A stretch of DNA of 64,000 bases from NCBI RefSeq assembly GCF_020520285.1, contig NZ_CP084742.1, positions 3,596,001 to 3,660,000 of the forward strand. Reading direction: 5' to 3'. Position numbers and translations under genes: made by a program. The stretch's first letter is position 1. Each line of letters starts with the position of its first letter. Origin of the DNA: Pseudomonas sp. L5B5. GTDB taxonomy: Bacteria > Pseudomonadota > Gammaproteobacteria > Pseudomonadales > Pseudomonadaceae. Of the stretch, positions 8,234-16,602 are shown in pieces. The notes beneath the pieces were generated by a model. The model was not told where the DNA came from. It did not search any database and was given only the letters and a program-made list of their open reading frames with translations.

Positions 8234-9666
8234 ACTTCCTCTCTTTTGCTTGGCTTCTCGTCGACCCAGAACAGCTCGTGCTGGCGCACCGCCTTGCGGA
8301 AAAACTCGTTTTCACCAAATGCAGGCCAATGCCGGGCAGCCAGATAACGCTGGATGAGGCGCCTGATCTTGCGTTTGAAGGGGGGTGGCGGCTGCAAGTC
8401 GTGCATCATGCCCAAAGACATAGCCTTGTGCCACTGTCTTTGTGGAAGGATGGACAACGCCCAGGGTCGCAGCGGCGCCTGTGTTGCCAACTGTGGCGGC
8501 AGTGCCACGCCACAGCCGGCACGCCCCATCGGCCAACGGTCGTTGTCGTGCAGATGGTTGGCATAATAAAGCAGGGTCTCGGGCTGGCTGCCGGTTCTGC
8601 TCAGAGCCTCCAGCACCGCCTGCTGCGCACAGACATGGTCCGGATGGGGATCGAAATGGGGGTGAGGCAGGACGATGACCTGAGGCTGGATATGCTCGAT
8701 CAGTTCGACCATATCCCGGACCAGGTTCTGCCAGGAGGGAACTCCGTCGGCGTCGCTGGCCAGGCTCAAGCGATTGAAACGCCGGAAAGGACGAGTATCG
8801 GCCATGTCGGCCTCTCGCGAGCCGAAAGACTCCGCAGGTGCGGCCTGCATCGCTGCCAGTTGCAGGCAGAAGTACCCCAACTGCACGCAACGCTCCTGGG
8901 GAACGCCTGCCCATAAGGGCACGCTGATGCTGTCCCAGGCCCGGAGCGAGCCCTTCAAGCGAGCCGCCTCGACACCTTCGAGCCCCATCTGCCGGTAGTG
9001 CTCGGCTTCGATCTCGCCTGCAGTCAGGGTCACTATCCAGCTTTGCGCGGCCTGGCTGTACAGGCCGAACGCTGCCAACTCGGCATCGTCGGCATGGGGC
9101 GCCACGACCAGCACACGCTTGGCCAGGTAGTCGGGATGGCGCAGGACAAACAACTCGACCTCGGGATCCAGCCGGCAAAAGCGGCCCACGAGCGTCAACT
9201 TCGAATCCTTGAGGGCGGCCTGCTGCCCGGTCAGATTCAGGTAGCGCACCCCTCGCACACCGCGCTCGAAGTCCTGGCAGTCCGCAGTCCCACCGAGCAT
9301 TCGCACGCCCGGATCGAACAGCCGCCCCAGCCAGGACGACGTGAGACGCACCTTGAGAATCAAGGTGTCTTTATCATCCAGGACCAGGGACTGGGGCAGA
9401 TTCAGCCTGCTCTCGGACAGTTGCAACGAGAGCTGCTCATCCGCCTGCAACTGGTAGGCGTAGTCATCCTGGGGGGAATAGAACAGGTGGTCGGCAAACC
9501 AGGCTTCATGGGCCAGCCAGCCCAGTACCGCCAGCACCAGCGGTAACCACCAGGCCACCAGGATTCCAGCCAGCAGCAACAGCGCCAACCCGATCGACAA
9601 GGCGATACGCTTGTTGCGCCGGTGACGCTTGAGCAGTTGCTGCTTGCGACTCATGGGTTGGCTCAT
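8230..9666 (-). CDS. dnpA: DnpA-type PIG-L/LmbE de-N-acetylase
   Basis: The 478-residue protein has an N-terminal membrane anchor (residues about 20-50, after a basic KRHRRNKR) and a large domain carrying the PIG-L zinc motif A-P-H-A-D-D-A-E. A second His-rich segment, LPHPHFDPHPDH, is also present. The family removes N-acetyl groups from sugars. In P. aeruginosa, DnpA (PA5002) sits in the same place and has been linked to LPS core modification and drug tolerance. The ATG at 9666 overlaps the mig-14 stop (ATGA) and is preferred; a second ATG at 9654 has no ribosome site. The natural substrate is inferred to be a core-sugar amine. Confidence 0.87.
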   Translation of the reverse strand: MSQPMSRKQQLLKRHRRNKRIALSIGLALLLLAGILVAWWLPLVLAVLGWLAHEAWFADHLFYSPQDDYAYQLQADEQLSLQLSESRLNLPQSLVLDDKDTLILKVRLTSSWLGRLFDPGVRMLGGTADCQDFERGVRGVRYLNLTGQQAALKDSKLTLVGRFCRLDPEVELFVLRHPDYLAKRVLVVAPHADDAELAAFGLYSQAAQSWIVTLTAGEIEAEHYRQMGLEGVEAARLKGSLRAWDSISVPLWAGVPQERCVQLGYFCLQLAAMQAAPAESFGSREADMADTRPFRRFNRLSLASDADGVPSWQNLVRDMVELIEHIQPQVIVLPHPHFDPHPDHVCAQQAVLEALSRTGSQPETLLYYANHLHDNDRWPMGRAGCGVALPPQLATQAPLRPWALSILPQRQWHKAMSLGMMHDLQPPPPFKRKIRRLIQRYLAARHWPAFGENEFFRKAVRQHELFWVDEKPSKREEV

Positions 9667-10559
9667 ACCTGGAAAACCGGCACAGGATTGCACCAACGAT
9701 CCTTGTATTCACGGTCGGCGCGACCAAAGGAAAAACGCAGCGGTTTGTCCAGCGCCCGCGCCTGCTCCCAGGCACTCTGGGTGTTGAGGAAACTGAGCAC
9801 ACTGCCGGGGCTGAATTCACGGGTCTGGGGGTCGACACCACCATTCACGTACTCGACGCTGATCCATTGCGGCGCTTCGACCCGATAGACCAGTTGCACG
9901 GCAATCGGTGCGTCGTTGAGAAAGATTACCGAGCCGATCAGCAGTTCGCGAAGACGCTCCAGCACCTCGGGCATGCGCTCGGCGCCCGTCGCGGCAAATC
10001 CCCAGCGACGCTGGAACAGATCGCAATAGATGGCGGCCAACTCGAGACTGGTGAAATCACTCACCGGGCGTACCACCCCGCCCGCCTCTTCCAGCAGACG
10101 CAATTCGCGACGCTGGTTGTAGCGAAACTTCTTCGACAATTCTTCCGGGGTCCGGGCCATGGCCAGTTGTTCAGCCTGGGGTCGCAGCTGAGCGAAGCGC
10201 CCTTCGTTCAACGCCGAGAGATAGCGTCCGCGATGGCGCAGTGGTGCCTGGGCATCGGCCGCTGCTGGAAGGATCAGCTCGGCATTGCCGATGTCGAACA
10301 GGCCTTTCTTGCCCGCGCGCTTGAGTACGTCCTTGGACAACGCCAGGTCCCGCCCCCAGGTAGCGATGGCTGCCTGCACCTGGCCATCGCGCTCCCAGGC
10401 CAGGTAGCGCACCGGAATCTGTGCCATGTCCGCCAACTGCGCGACAACCAGCGGGTAGGTGGCCACGCTGCCACCGAAACGCTGCCAGGCATCGGCATAG
10501 GTCGACGCGTCAATGACAGACCAGCCGCGCTCGCGCCAGCCTTGGAATCGATTGAGCAT
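9663..10559 (-). CDS. mig-14: Mig-14 family antimicrobial-peptide resistance protein
   Basis: The 298-residue protein shows the Mig-14 layout, a GNAT-like acyltransferase fold with a characteristic C-terminus (RFSFGRADREYKDRW). Mig-14 proteins in Salmonella and P. aeruginosa (PA5003) promote resistance to cationic peptides, and the biochemical reaction is not established. Other visible parts are a central Tyr/Arg-rich stretch (KFRYNQRRELRLLEE) and EYVNGGVDP. No signal peptide is seen. The gene is coupled to wapH upstream (TGATG, 1-nt overlap) and to dnpA downstream (ATGA). A function on LPS or another envelope glycolipid is inferred from context. Confidence 0.86.
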   Translation of the reverse strand: MLNRFQGWRERGWSVIDASTYADAWQRFGGSVATYPLVVAQLADMAQIPVRYLAWERDGQVQAAIATWGRDLALSKDVLKRAGKKGLFDIGNAELILPAAADAQAPLRHRGRYLSALNEGRFAQLRPQAEQLAMARTPEELSKKFRYNQRRELRLLEEAGGVVRPVSDFTSLELAAIYCDLFQRRWGFAATGAERMPEVLERLRELLIGSVIFLNDAPIAVQLVYRVEAPQWISVEYVNGGVDPQTREFSPGSVLSFLNTQSAWEQARALDKPLRFSFGRADREYKDRWCNPVPVFQV

Positions 10560-11689
10560 CAGCCCCTCGCGGTCAGTTCGGTGACGTGTGGCAGGCGCCA
10601 GAATACGTCGCGCACGGCCCGGTCGGAGAACCGCTCACGCAGGCGATCGAGCATCAGTTCGGCACAGACTCGCCGCTGATGTTCATCCATTGCCGCCAGG
10701 TGTTGCAGGCCCTGGGCCAGGTGCTCGACGTCCCCCAGGGGGAACAGGATGCCCACGCCCTCGACTACTTCCCTGGCACCGCCGCAGGCGGTCGCCAGCA
10801 ATGGCACGCCGGCAGCCATGGCCTCCAGCAGGACCATGCCGAAAGGCTCGTGGTCGGAGCTCAGGGCGAATACATCGAACGCCCGGAAATAGCGCCGGGC
10901 CTCTGGAACCTGGCCGAGGAACAGCACGCGATCGGCGATGCCCAGCTCGCGAGCCAGGGACTTGAGGTCCTTGTCCAGGCGGCCGGTACCCAGGATCGCC
11001 AACTGGCTGCCTTGGGGTAGCTGCGGCACCGCGGCGGCGAATCCCCGCAACAGGGTGGCCTGGTCCTTGTCCGGATGCAGGCGCCCGACGTTGCCAATGA
11101 TCCAGGCATCGGCAGGCAGCCCCAGTTCGACGCGGGCCTCGGCCCTGCCCAACTGGCTGGCCTGCAAGGCGTCCAGGTCGATCCGGTTGTACAGGGTCTG
11201 GATACGCTCCGCCGACCACTTGGGCAGGCAGGCACGCATGTCGTCACGCACCGCGTCAGACACCCCGAGCAGGCTCAGGCGCTTGCGAAACAGCCCGGCG
11301 AACAGCTTGCGGCTGCCACGCTTGTAATCGCAAAACGCATGGTGGACACCGATCACCGGCAAACGAGTCCCCAGCAGGGCGATGTAGATTGGCTTGAAAC
11401 GATGGGCGATGCACAAGCTGAAGTTGCGCGACGCGGCGATCCTGCGCAGGTCACGGATGGCACCCAGCTTCAGGCCGCGAATGGCCTTGGAGCTGTACTC
11501 CATGAACAGCACTTCGTCGGACGCGCAACCTGCGGCAACCTCGGCATCGGCAACCCCGGTCAGAAAGACCGTGGTCACCCGATAACCGCTGCCTGAAAAC
11601 AGGCTGGCATATTGCCGCGCGCAGTCCAGGAACGGCCCGTCATAGCCGTGGCAGAACTGCAGCACATGGCGTTCAGCCGACCGTGTCAT
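10559..11689 (-). CDS. wapH: WapH-type LPS core glycosyltransferase (GT4)
   Basis: The 376-residue GT-B enzyme has an N-terminal acceptor domain and a C-terminal glycosyltransferase group 1 domain. The latter shows IGNVGRLHPDKDQATLLRGF and the E-x7-E motif in SSDHEPFGMVLLEAMAAGVPLLAT. The position between wapO and mig-14 matches PA5004 (wapH), proposed to add a glucose to the outer core. The start at ATG 11689 overlaps the end of wapO by 17 nt. A cytoplasmic enzyme at the inner-membrane face is expected. The exact linkage is inferred by synteny. Confidence 0.86.
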   Translation of the reverse strand: MTRSAERHVLQFCHGYDGPFLDCARQYASLFSGSGYRVTTVFLTGVADAEVAAGCASDEVLFMEYSSKAIRGLKLGAIRDLRRIAASRNFSLCIAHRFKPIYIALLGTRLPVIGVHHAFCDYKRGSRKLFAGLFRKRLSLLGVSDAVRDDMRACLPKWSAERIQTLYNRIDLDALQASQLGRAEARVELGLPADAWIIGNVGRLHPDKDQATLLRGFAAAVPQLPQGSQLAILGTGRLDKDLKSLARELGIADRVLFLGQVPEARRYFRAFDVFALSSDHEPFGMVLLEAMAAGVPLLATACGGAREVVEGVGILFPLGDVEHLAQGLQHLAAMDEHQRRVCAELMLDRLRERFSDRAVRDVFWRLPHVTELTARG

Positions 11690-13430
11690 AAGGATCCACG
11701 CCGTCTTTGACCACCAGAATGTCTTCCATGATCAGGTATTGCAGGTCGGAGCCGTAGAACATGTTCAGGGCGTCGGTAGGCGAGCAGATCATCGGCTCGC
11801 CGCGGCGATTCAACGAGGTGTTCAGCGAAACGCCGTTGCCAGTCAGCACTTCCAGGGCCTTCATCATGTCGTAGTAGCGCGGGTTGTACTCGCGCTTGAG
11901 CACCTGGGCCCGGGACGTGCCGTCCTCGTGGACCACTTCCGGCACCCGGGTCTTCCACTCTTCAGCCACTTCGAAGGTGAAGGTCATGAACGGTGCCGGA
12001 TGGTCGACCTTGATCATCTGCGGCGCGACGGTGTCGAGCATCGACGGGCAGAAAGGCCTCCAGCGCTCGCGGAACTTGATCTGCTCGTTGATCCGGTCGG
12101 CGACGCCAGCGGCGCTCGGGCAACCGATGATCGAACGACCGCCGAGGGCCCGCGGACCGAACTCCATGCGGCCCTGGAACCAGGCCACCGGGTTGCCGTC
12201 CACCATGATCTTGGCGATCCGCTCGGGGGTGTTTTCAATCTGGCGCCAGGCCGGTTTGTTCGGGTGGCGGGCACAGGCGGCGATCACGTCTTCGTTGCTG
12301 TAGGACGGGCCGAGATAGACGTGTTCCATCTTCTCGACCGGCACCCCACGGGCATGGGAAACATAGGCCGCAGCACCTACTGCGGTGCCCGCGTCGCCGG
12401 AGGCCGGCTGCACGAACAGTTCCTTCACATCCGAACGAGCGATGATCTTCTGGTTCAGCTTGACGTTCAGCGCGCAGCCACCGGCGAAGGCCAGCTTGCC
12501 GGTTTCCTTCAGCGTGTCGCCCAGATAGTGGTCGATCATCTGCAGGGCCAGTTTCTCGAACAGTGCCTGCATGCTGGCGGCGTAATGGATGTACGGCTCG
12601 TCGGCGATGTCGCCTTCGCGCTTGGGACCCAGCCACTCGATGAGTTTCGGCGAGAAGTAGAACCCCTTGCCCTTCTCCTTGTAGCGGCGCAGGCCGATGA
12701 CGTTGGCGTAGTCGGTGTTGATCACCAGCTCGCCATTTTCAAAGCTGGCCAGGCGCGAGAAGTCGTACTTGCTGGCATCGCCGTACGGCGCCATGCCCAT
12801 GACCTTGAACTCGCCGTCGAGCATCTCGAAGCCGAGGAACTCGGTGATCGCGCCGTACAGGCCGCCCAGGGAGTCCGGGTCGAAGAATTCCTTGATCTTG
12901 TGGATCTTGCCGTTTTCGCCGTAGCCGAAGAACGTGGTGGCGTATTCGCCCTTGCCGTCGATCCCGAGGATCGCGGTCTTCTCCTTGAAGCCCGAGCAAT
13001 GGTAGGCGCTGGAGGCGTGGGCCAGGTGGTGCTCCACCGGCTCGATCTTGATCTTTTTCGGATCGAAGCCCAGTTGCTCCAGGCACCAGACGATCTTGTT
13101 GCGATAGCGCTTGTAGCGACGGTTGCCCATCAGGATCGCGTCCAGGGCGCGGTCCGGGGCATACCAGTAGCGCTTGGCATAGTGCCAGCGGGCCTTGCCG
13201 AACAGACTGATCGGGGCAAATGGAATCGCGACCACGTCGACGTCGGACGGCTTGATCCCGGCCTGTTCCAGGCAGAACTTCGCCGACTCGTAGGGCATGC
13301 GGTTCTTTGCATGCTTGTCGCGCACGAAACGCTCTTCTTCAGCAGCGGCAATCAGCTTGCCGTCGATGTACAGGGCTGCCGAAGGATCATGGCTAAGGGC
13401 GCCGGACAGGCCAAGAATCGTCAATGCCAC
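11673..13430 (-). CDS. wapO: WapO carbamoyltransferase (NodU/CmcH family) of the LPS core
   Basis: The 585-residue protein begins ILGLSGALSHDPSAAL and contains HHLAHASSAYHCSGF, GIDGKGEYATTFFG, the C-terminal domain FAGGCALNVKLNQ and MEFGPRALGGRSI. These are signature segments of NodU/TobZ-type O-carbamoyltransferases, which use carbamoyl phosphate and ATP through a carbamoyl-adenylate. In Pseudomonas the equivalent (PA5005) carbamoylates the inner-core heptose. The start is GTG 13430. A TATAAT box on the minus strand at 13523-13528, about 95 nt upstream, makes this the likely first gene of the wapO-wapH-mig14-dnpA-ssg unit. Confidence 0.93.
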   Translation of the reverse strand: MALTILGLSGALSHDPSAALYIDGKLIAAAEEERFVRDKHAKNRMPYESAKFCLEQAGIKPSDVDVVAIPFAPISLFGKARWHYAKRYWYAPDRALDAILMGNRRYKRYRNKIVWCLEQLGFDPKKIKIEPVEHHLAHASSAYHCSGFKEKTAILGIDGKGEYATTFFGYGENGKIHKIKEFFDPDSLGGLYGAITEFLGFEMLDGEFKVMGMAPYGDASKYDFSRLASFENGELVINTDYANVIGLRRYKEKGKGFYFSPKLIEWLGPKREGDIADEPYIHYAASMQALFEKLALQMIDHYLGDTLKETGKLAFAGGCALNVKLNQKIIARSDVKELFVQPASGDAGTAVGAAAYVSHARGVPVEKMEHVYLGPSYSNEDVIAACARHPNKPAWRQIENTPERIAKIMVDGNPVAWFQGRMEFGPRALGGRSIIGCPSAAGVADRINEQIKFRERWRPFCPSMLDTVAPQMIKVDHPAPFMTFTFEVAEEWKTRVPEVVHEDGTSRAQVLKREYNPRYYDMMKALEVLTGNGVSLNTSLNRRGEPMICSPTDALNMFYGSDLQYLIMEDILVVKDGVDPYDTVG

Positions 13431-13522
13431 AGGGGTCTAGCCTCGTTTAGTCTGCATGCGGGCGCAGAGCGCCTTGAAAATGAAGTGTGCTCGCAAGGGG
13501 CGAGAAACAACGAAAGGGCGGG

Positions 13523-13528
13523 ATTATA
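13523..13528 (-). promoter_or_regulatory. Perfect -10 box (TATAAT) upstream of wapO
   Basis: On the minus strand TATAAT sits about 95 nt before the GTG of wapO, in the 234-bp gap that separates the two LPS sub-operons. No good -35 lies at 16-18 nt (GAGGCT region), so this is only a candidate for a sigma-70 promoter, possibly activator-dependent. The same gap holds CCGGAC-TGC-GTCCGG (13569-13583) and the palindrome at 13609-13628. Confidence 0.4.
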
Positions 13529-13608
13529 ACGTAAAAGCAGGGGCAAGCCTCTAGCGGCAAGCCACAAGCCGGACTGCGTCCGGCGCGCCCGCACTGTTGC
13601 CGCCACTA

Positions 13609-13628
13609 CCCTGGAAGGCCTTCCAGGG
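13609..13628. repeat. 20-bp perfect palindrome between the LPS kinase gene and wapO
   Basis: CCCTGGAAGGCCTTCCAGGG is perfectly self-complementary. It lies about 37 nt after the stop of the kinase gene (13665, minus strand). It could be the apex of an RNA hairpin ending the waaF-to-kinase transcript or a protein-binding dyad. There is no U tract on the minus strand. Confidence 0.5.
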
Positions 13629-13664
13629 CTTGTCGTGGCGGTGGCAGCGACCACAAGTCGCAGA

Positions 13665-15119
13665 TCAGGCCTCGACAGCCTGGACAGTCCTGGGCAAACG
13701 TTGATCAATCACTTGATACAAATTGCTGCTTTCTGGCCAGTTGCGCATGAAGCGCGCGCGATCACGGGCGTACGCCGCAGAGAAGCTGGCGAGACTGCCG
13801 TGCTGGCACATGGAGTCCAGGTCGATCAGCGCCCAGCGATCCTCTTGCCAGAACAGGTTGTGCCCCTTGAGATCGCCATGGCTGATGCGCTCCCTGATCA
13901 AGTCGGCAAACAACCGATCCAGTGCCTGCAGCTCAAGCTCCGGGGCCTCGCCGCTGGCAACGAACGGAGCGAAACGCTCGATGATGTCCGGGCCCGGCAG
14001 GTACTCGGTCACCAGGTAGGCACGTCGACGCAGCCAGAGGAACCGCTGCTCCAATACCGCCAGGGGCTTGGGCGTGGCAATCCCCAGGAACGCCAGGCGA
14101 TTGCCTTCGCGCCAGGAGTGCCAGGCACGGCTCGGGCGCCAGAAACGCTTGAGCCAGTGGGCAACGCCCTTGATGTTGTAGCGCTTGAGCACCAGGGTCC
14201 GACCGCCGGCCTCGACCCGACCGACACTCGCCGCGCCGCCAGTCTTGTACAGGTGCCCCTGATCCAGCAGGGCGTCGGCCTGTTCCAGCACCGGCAACAT
14301 CGCCGCCTCTTCCTCACGCCGGATCGCCCGCAGGGCGAAAGGCCCGCGACGCACGCTGAACAGCGTGCATTCACGACCGATCTTGGCCAGGAAGTCCCGC
14401 AGGCGCCAGGTACGTACCTTGTCCACCTGCTTCTGCAGGGCCTCCAGGGGCAGGGCATGCTCGGCATTGCTCAGCAGATAATGCACCAGCAACTCTTCGG
14501 TGAACGGCTCCAGGCTCTTGGGCAACTGGGCGAAGAACACCCCGAGGTTCTCCAGGACCTTGGGCCGGGACAGGGGCTTGCCTGCCTCTTCGACGCAGAT
14601 ACCCGCACCATCGATCAGGTGCAATTGGCCGTCGTGACGCAGCAGGTTGTCCAGGTGCAGGTCTTCCTGCCACAGGCCCCTGGCATGCAACCGGGCGATT
14701 GCCCCCAGCGCCTCGGCCAGCACCTGGGTCTGTTCATCGGCCAGCACCGGCAGTGCTTGCACCTGGTTCCAGGCCTCGCCAAGGCTTTGCGCCCCTTCCA
14801 AGAACTCGAAGAGCAGCCAGCCGCCCTCCCCCTCCTGCAAACCGTCGGCCAGCAGCAGCGGCGTGGTCAGCCCTTGCTCAGCCAGCAGGCGTACGCCTTG
14901 CAGTTCGCGCTGAAAATGCCGCGCCGCCTTGGGCCCGACCAGCAACTTGGCCAGCACCGTACGTCCGCGCCAGACCCCGGCGCCGACATACCGCTGCCCT
15001 GGCAACACCCGCAACAGGCTCAGCAGTTGCAACTGCGCCGGGCCGGCGGCGTCCGCCAGCGCAAGGCTCAGGGGCAGCGCCGGATTGCGCCCGGCATGCT
15101 TCAGCTCGGACAAATGCAT
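13665..15119 (-). CDS. Double-domain lipopolysaccharide kinase-like protein (PA5006-type)
   Basis: The 484-residue protein is about twice the length of its neighbours and carries two kinase-like halves. The first half has GLWQEDLHLDNLL (catalytic-loop pattern) with LHLIDGAG, near residues 165-190. The second half has RISHGDLKGHNLFW with WALIDLDSM, near 405-430, and a lysine in TLVLKRYN. Both halves keep a catalytic Asp, an Asn and a metal-binding Asp. It belongs to the LPS kinase/InaA superfamily and is the last gene of the waaF-waaC-waaG-waaP unit. The start ATG 15119 overlaps the previous stop (TGATG). The phosphorylated sugar is unknown. Confidence 0.82.
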   Translation of the reverse strand: MHLSELKHAGRNPALPLSLALADAAGPAQLQLLSLLRVLPGQRYVGAGVWRGRTVLAKLLVGPKAARHFQRELQGVRLLAEQGLTTPLLLADGLQEGEGGWLLFEFLEGAQSLGEAWNQVQALPVLADEQTQVLAEALGAIARLHARGLWQEDLHLDNLLRHDGQLHLIDGAGICVEEAGKPLSRPKVLENLGVFFAQLPKSLEPFTEELLVHYLLSNAEHALPLEALQKQVDKVRTWRLRDFLAKIGRECTLFSVRRGPFALRAIRREEEAAMLPVLEQADALLDQGHLYKTGGAASVGRVEAGGRTLVLKRYNIKGVAHWLKRFWRPSRAWHSWREGNRLAFLGIATPKPLAVLEQRFLWLRRRAYLVTEYLPGPDIIERFAPFVASGEAPELELQALDRLFADLIRERISHGDLKGHNLFWQEDRWALIDLDSMCQHGSLASFSAAYARDRARFMRNWPESSNLYQVIDQRLPRTVQAVEA

Positions 15120-15871
15120 CAACGGGTTTCCTTATGGCTGCTGCGGGCACTGAGACGGGCGACCCAGGCGTCCAGCAAGGAACTGTCCTGCGGCTGGTCC
15201 AGATACGTCGCCAGCAGGCAGCGCACCTCTTCGGTGCTCCACACCGAGGCCCGGCGCAACAGGGGTTCGAGATCCTTGACCCGATCACGCTGACCGAACA
15301 GCAATGGCCGGGTCTTCTCCAGGTCGATCAACTGTGCCTGGTAACCGGCACCTTCCTGACGCAGGAAAATATGCTTGGGATAAAAACAACCGTGCACCTG
15401 ACGCAAACCATGCAGTTGGCGGGCCAAACGGCCGCAGGCCTCGAGCACGGCCTGGCGCTGTGGCACGGCAAGCTGCTCCCATTGCGCCAGCAGCGCATCC
15501 AGGTCGTCCCAGCCATCCAGGGCCCGGGTCAGGAGGATCGCCCGGGACTCGCCATTGACCTTGCGCATGCCGAAGAACACCGCCTGCAAGGCCGGAATGC
15601 CCAGTTGCTGGTAGCGCCGGATATTGCGGAACTCGCGAGAGAAGCTGGGTTCACCGAAAGGATGGCGCAAGGTACGGGTCAGGTAGTTGGTCTGCCGCTT
15701 GAGGTAGAACCCATGCCCTTCCACATCCAGGCGATACACGCTGCTGTAGCCGCCACGACCGGTATTGGGCTCGTCCACCGCATCCAGTTGCCTGGCCCAC
15801 AGCTGCTCGAAAGTGCCGAGGCCGTTGCGCTCCAGCAGCGCACGCTCCTCGGACGCCAGGAAATCAGTCAT
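15119..15871 (-). CDS. wapQ: InaA/WapQ-type LPS kinase family protein
   Basis: The 250-residue protein is of the InaA-like LPS kinase family and equals PA5007 (called wapQ) by position. It has a nucleotide-binding Lys in GHGFYLKRQ and a metal-binding AQLIDLEKTRP. The catalytic loop reads VHGCFYPKHIFL, which has no Asp where the other three kinases have HxD. It may therefore be inactive as a kinase or use a variant mechanism. It overlaps its upstream neighbour by 4 nt and its downstream neighbour by 1-3 nt, so all four kinases are translated together. A role in heptose phosphorylation is inferred. Confidence 0.82.
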   Translation of the reverse strand: MTDFLASEERALLERNGLGTFEQLWARQLDAVDEPNTGRGGYSSVYRLDVEGHGFYLKRQTNYLTRTLRHPFGEPSFSREFRNIRRYQQLGIPALQAVFFGMRKVNGESRAILLTRALDGWDDLDALLAQWEQLAVPQRQAVLEACGRLARQLHGLRQVHGCFYPKHIFLRQEGAGYQAQLIDLEKTRPLLFGQRDRVKDLEPLLRRASVWSTEEVRCLLATYLDQPQDSSLLDAWVARLSARSSHKETR

Positions 15872-16602
15872 TCACGTCCCTCGAAAAATCTCACCACGTG
15901 GCGAATGCGCTCCTTGTCGGACGCAGTCAGGCGATCGCGCTGGCGATACTGCAGGTAGAAACGCAGGCGCTGGGTAGCCGAAAGATGATACTTGGCCACC
16001 TTGTCCAGGCAGGCCAGGTCCTTGGTGATCCGGTACTTGAGCCAGAATCCACGCCAGAAATCGCCGTTCGGGCAGTCGATCAGGTACAACCGGGCCTGGT
16101 CATCGACCAGCAGGTTGCGCCACTTCAAATCGTTATGGGTAAAACGATGGTCATGCATGATGCGGGTATGGGTCGCCAGCTGCCGGCTGACGCCATCGAC
16201 CCAGCCCCGGTCCTTGAGTCGCGGGTCATTGCGCTCGGCCAGCACCGACAGGTCCTCGGTCCGCGGCAGCTCACGGGTGATCATCGCCCCCCGGGAGTAG
16301 GCCAGGCAGCGACGCTCCAGGCCCCAGGCCACGACATCGGCGGTGGGGATGCCCCACTTGGCGAAACGCTTGAGGTTCTGCCACTCGAACTTGACCCGGG
16401 GCTTGCCCAGGTAGCGCCGCAGGTTCTTGCCGGCACCGGTGTAGCGCTTGACGTAATAGTTGACGCCGCCACGCTCGACGCGGATGACCTCGGACAGCGG
16501 ATCACGAGTCAGGTGCTCGCCCTTGAGGGAGAACACCGCTTCCAGACTGCCGAAATCTTGTGCCAATGCCTGATAGGCAGGGTCCAGGTTCCAGCTAGCC
16601 AT
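15868..16602 (-). CDS. wapP: WapP-type LPS kinase
   Basis: The 244-residue LPS-kinase family protein has a canonical catalytic loop FTHNDLKWRNLL (near residue 160) and a metal-binding segment YLIDCPNGD. The nucleotide-binding Lys lies in VNYYVKRY. Position and content match PA5008 (wapP), thought to act on inner-core heptose. The ATG 16602 overlaps the waaP stop by one base. A longer frame extends far upstream of 16602 but is only the shadow of waaP. It is cytoplasmic. Confidence 0.86.
   Translation of the reverse strand: MASWNLDPAYQALAQDFGSLEAVFSLKGEHLTRDPLSEVIRVERGGVNYYVKRYTGAGKNLRRYLGKPRVKFEWQNLKRFAKWGIPTADVVAWGLERRCLAYSRGAMITRELPRTEDLSVLAERNDPRLKDRGWVDGVSRQLATHTRIMHDHRFTHNDLKWRNLLVDDQARLYLIDCPNGDFWRGFWLKYRITKDLACLDKVAKYHLSATQRLRFYLQYRQRDRLTASDKERIRHVVRFFEGRE

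Noticed and set aside
8312..9178. Second open frame on the minus strand inside dnpA
   Set aside because: It lies in another frame of a clear PIG-L gene and shows no domain.
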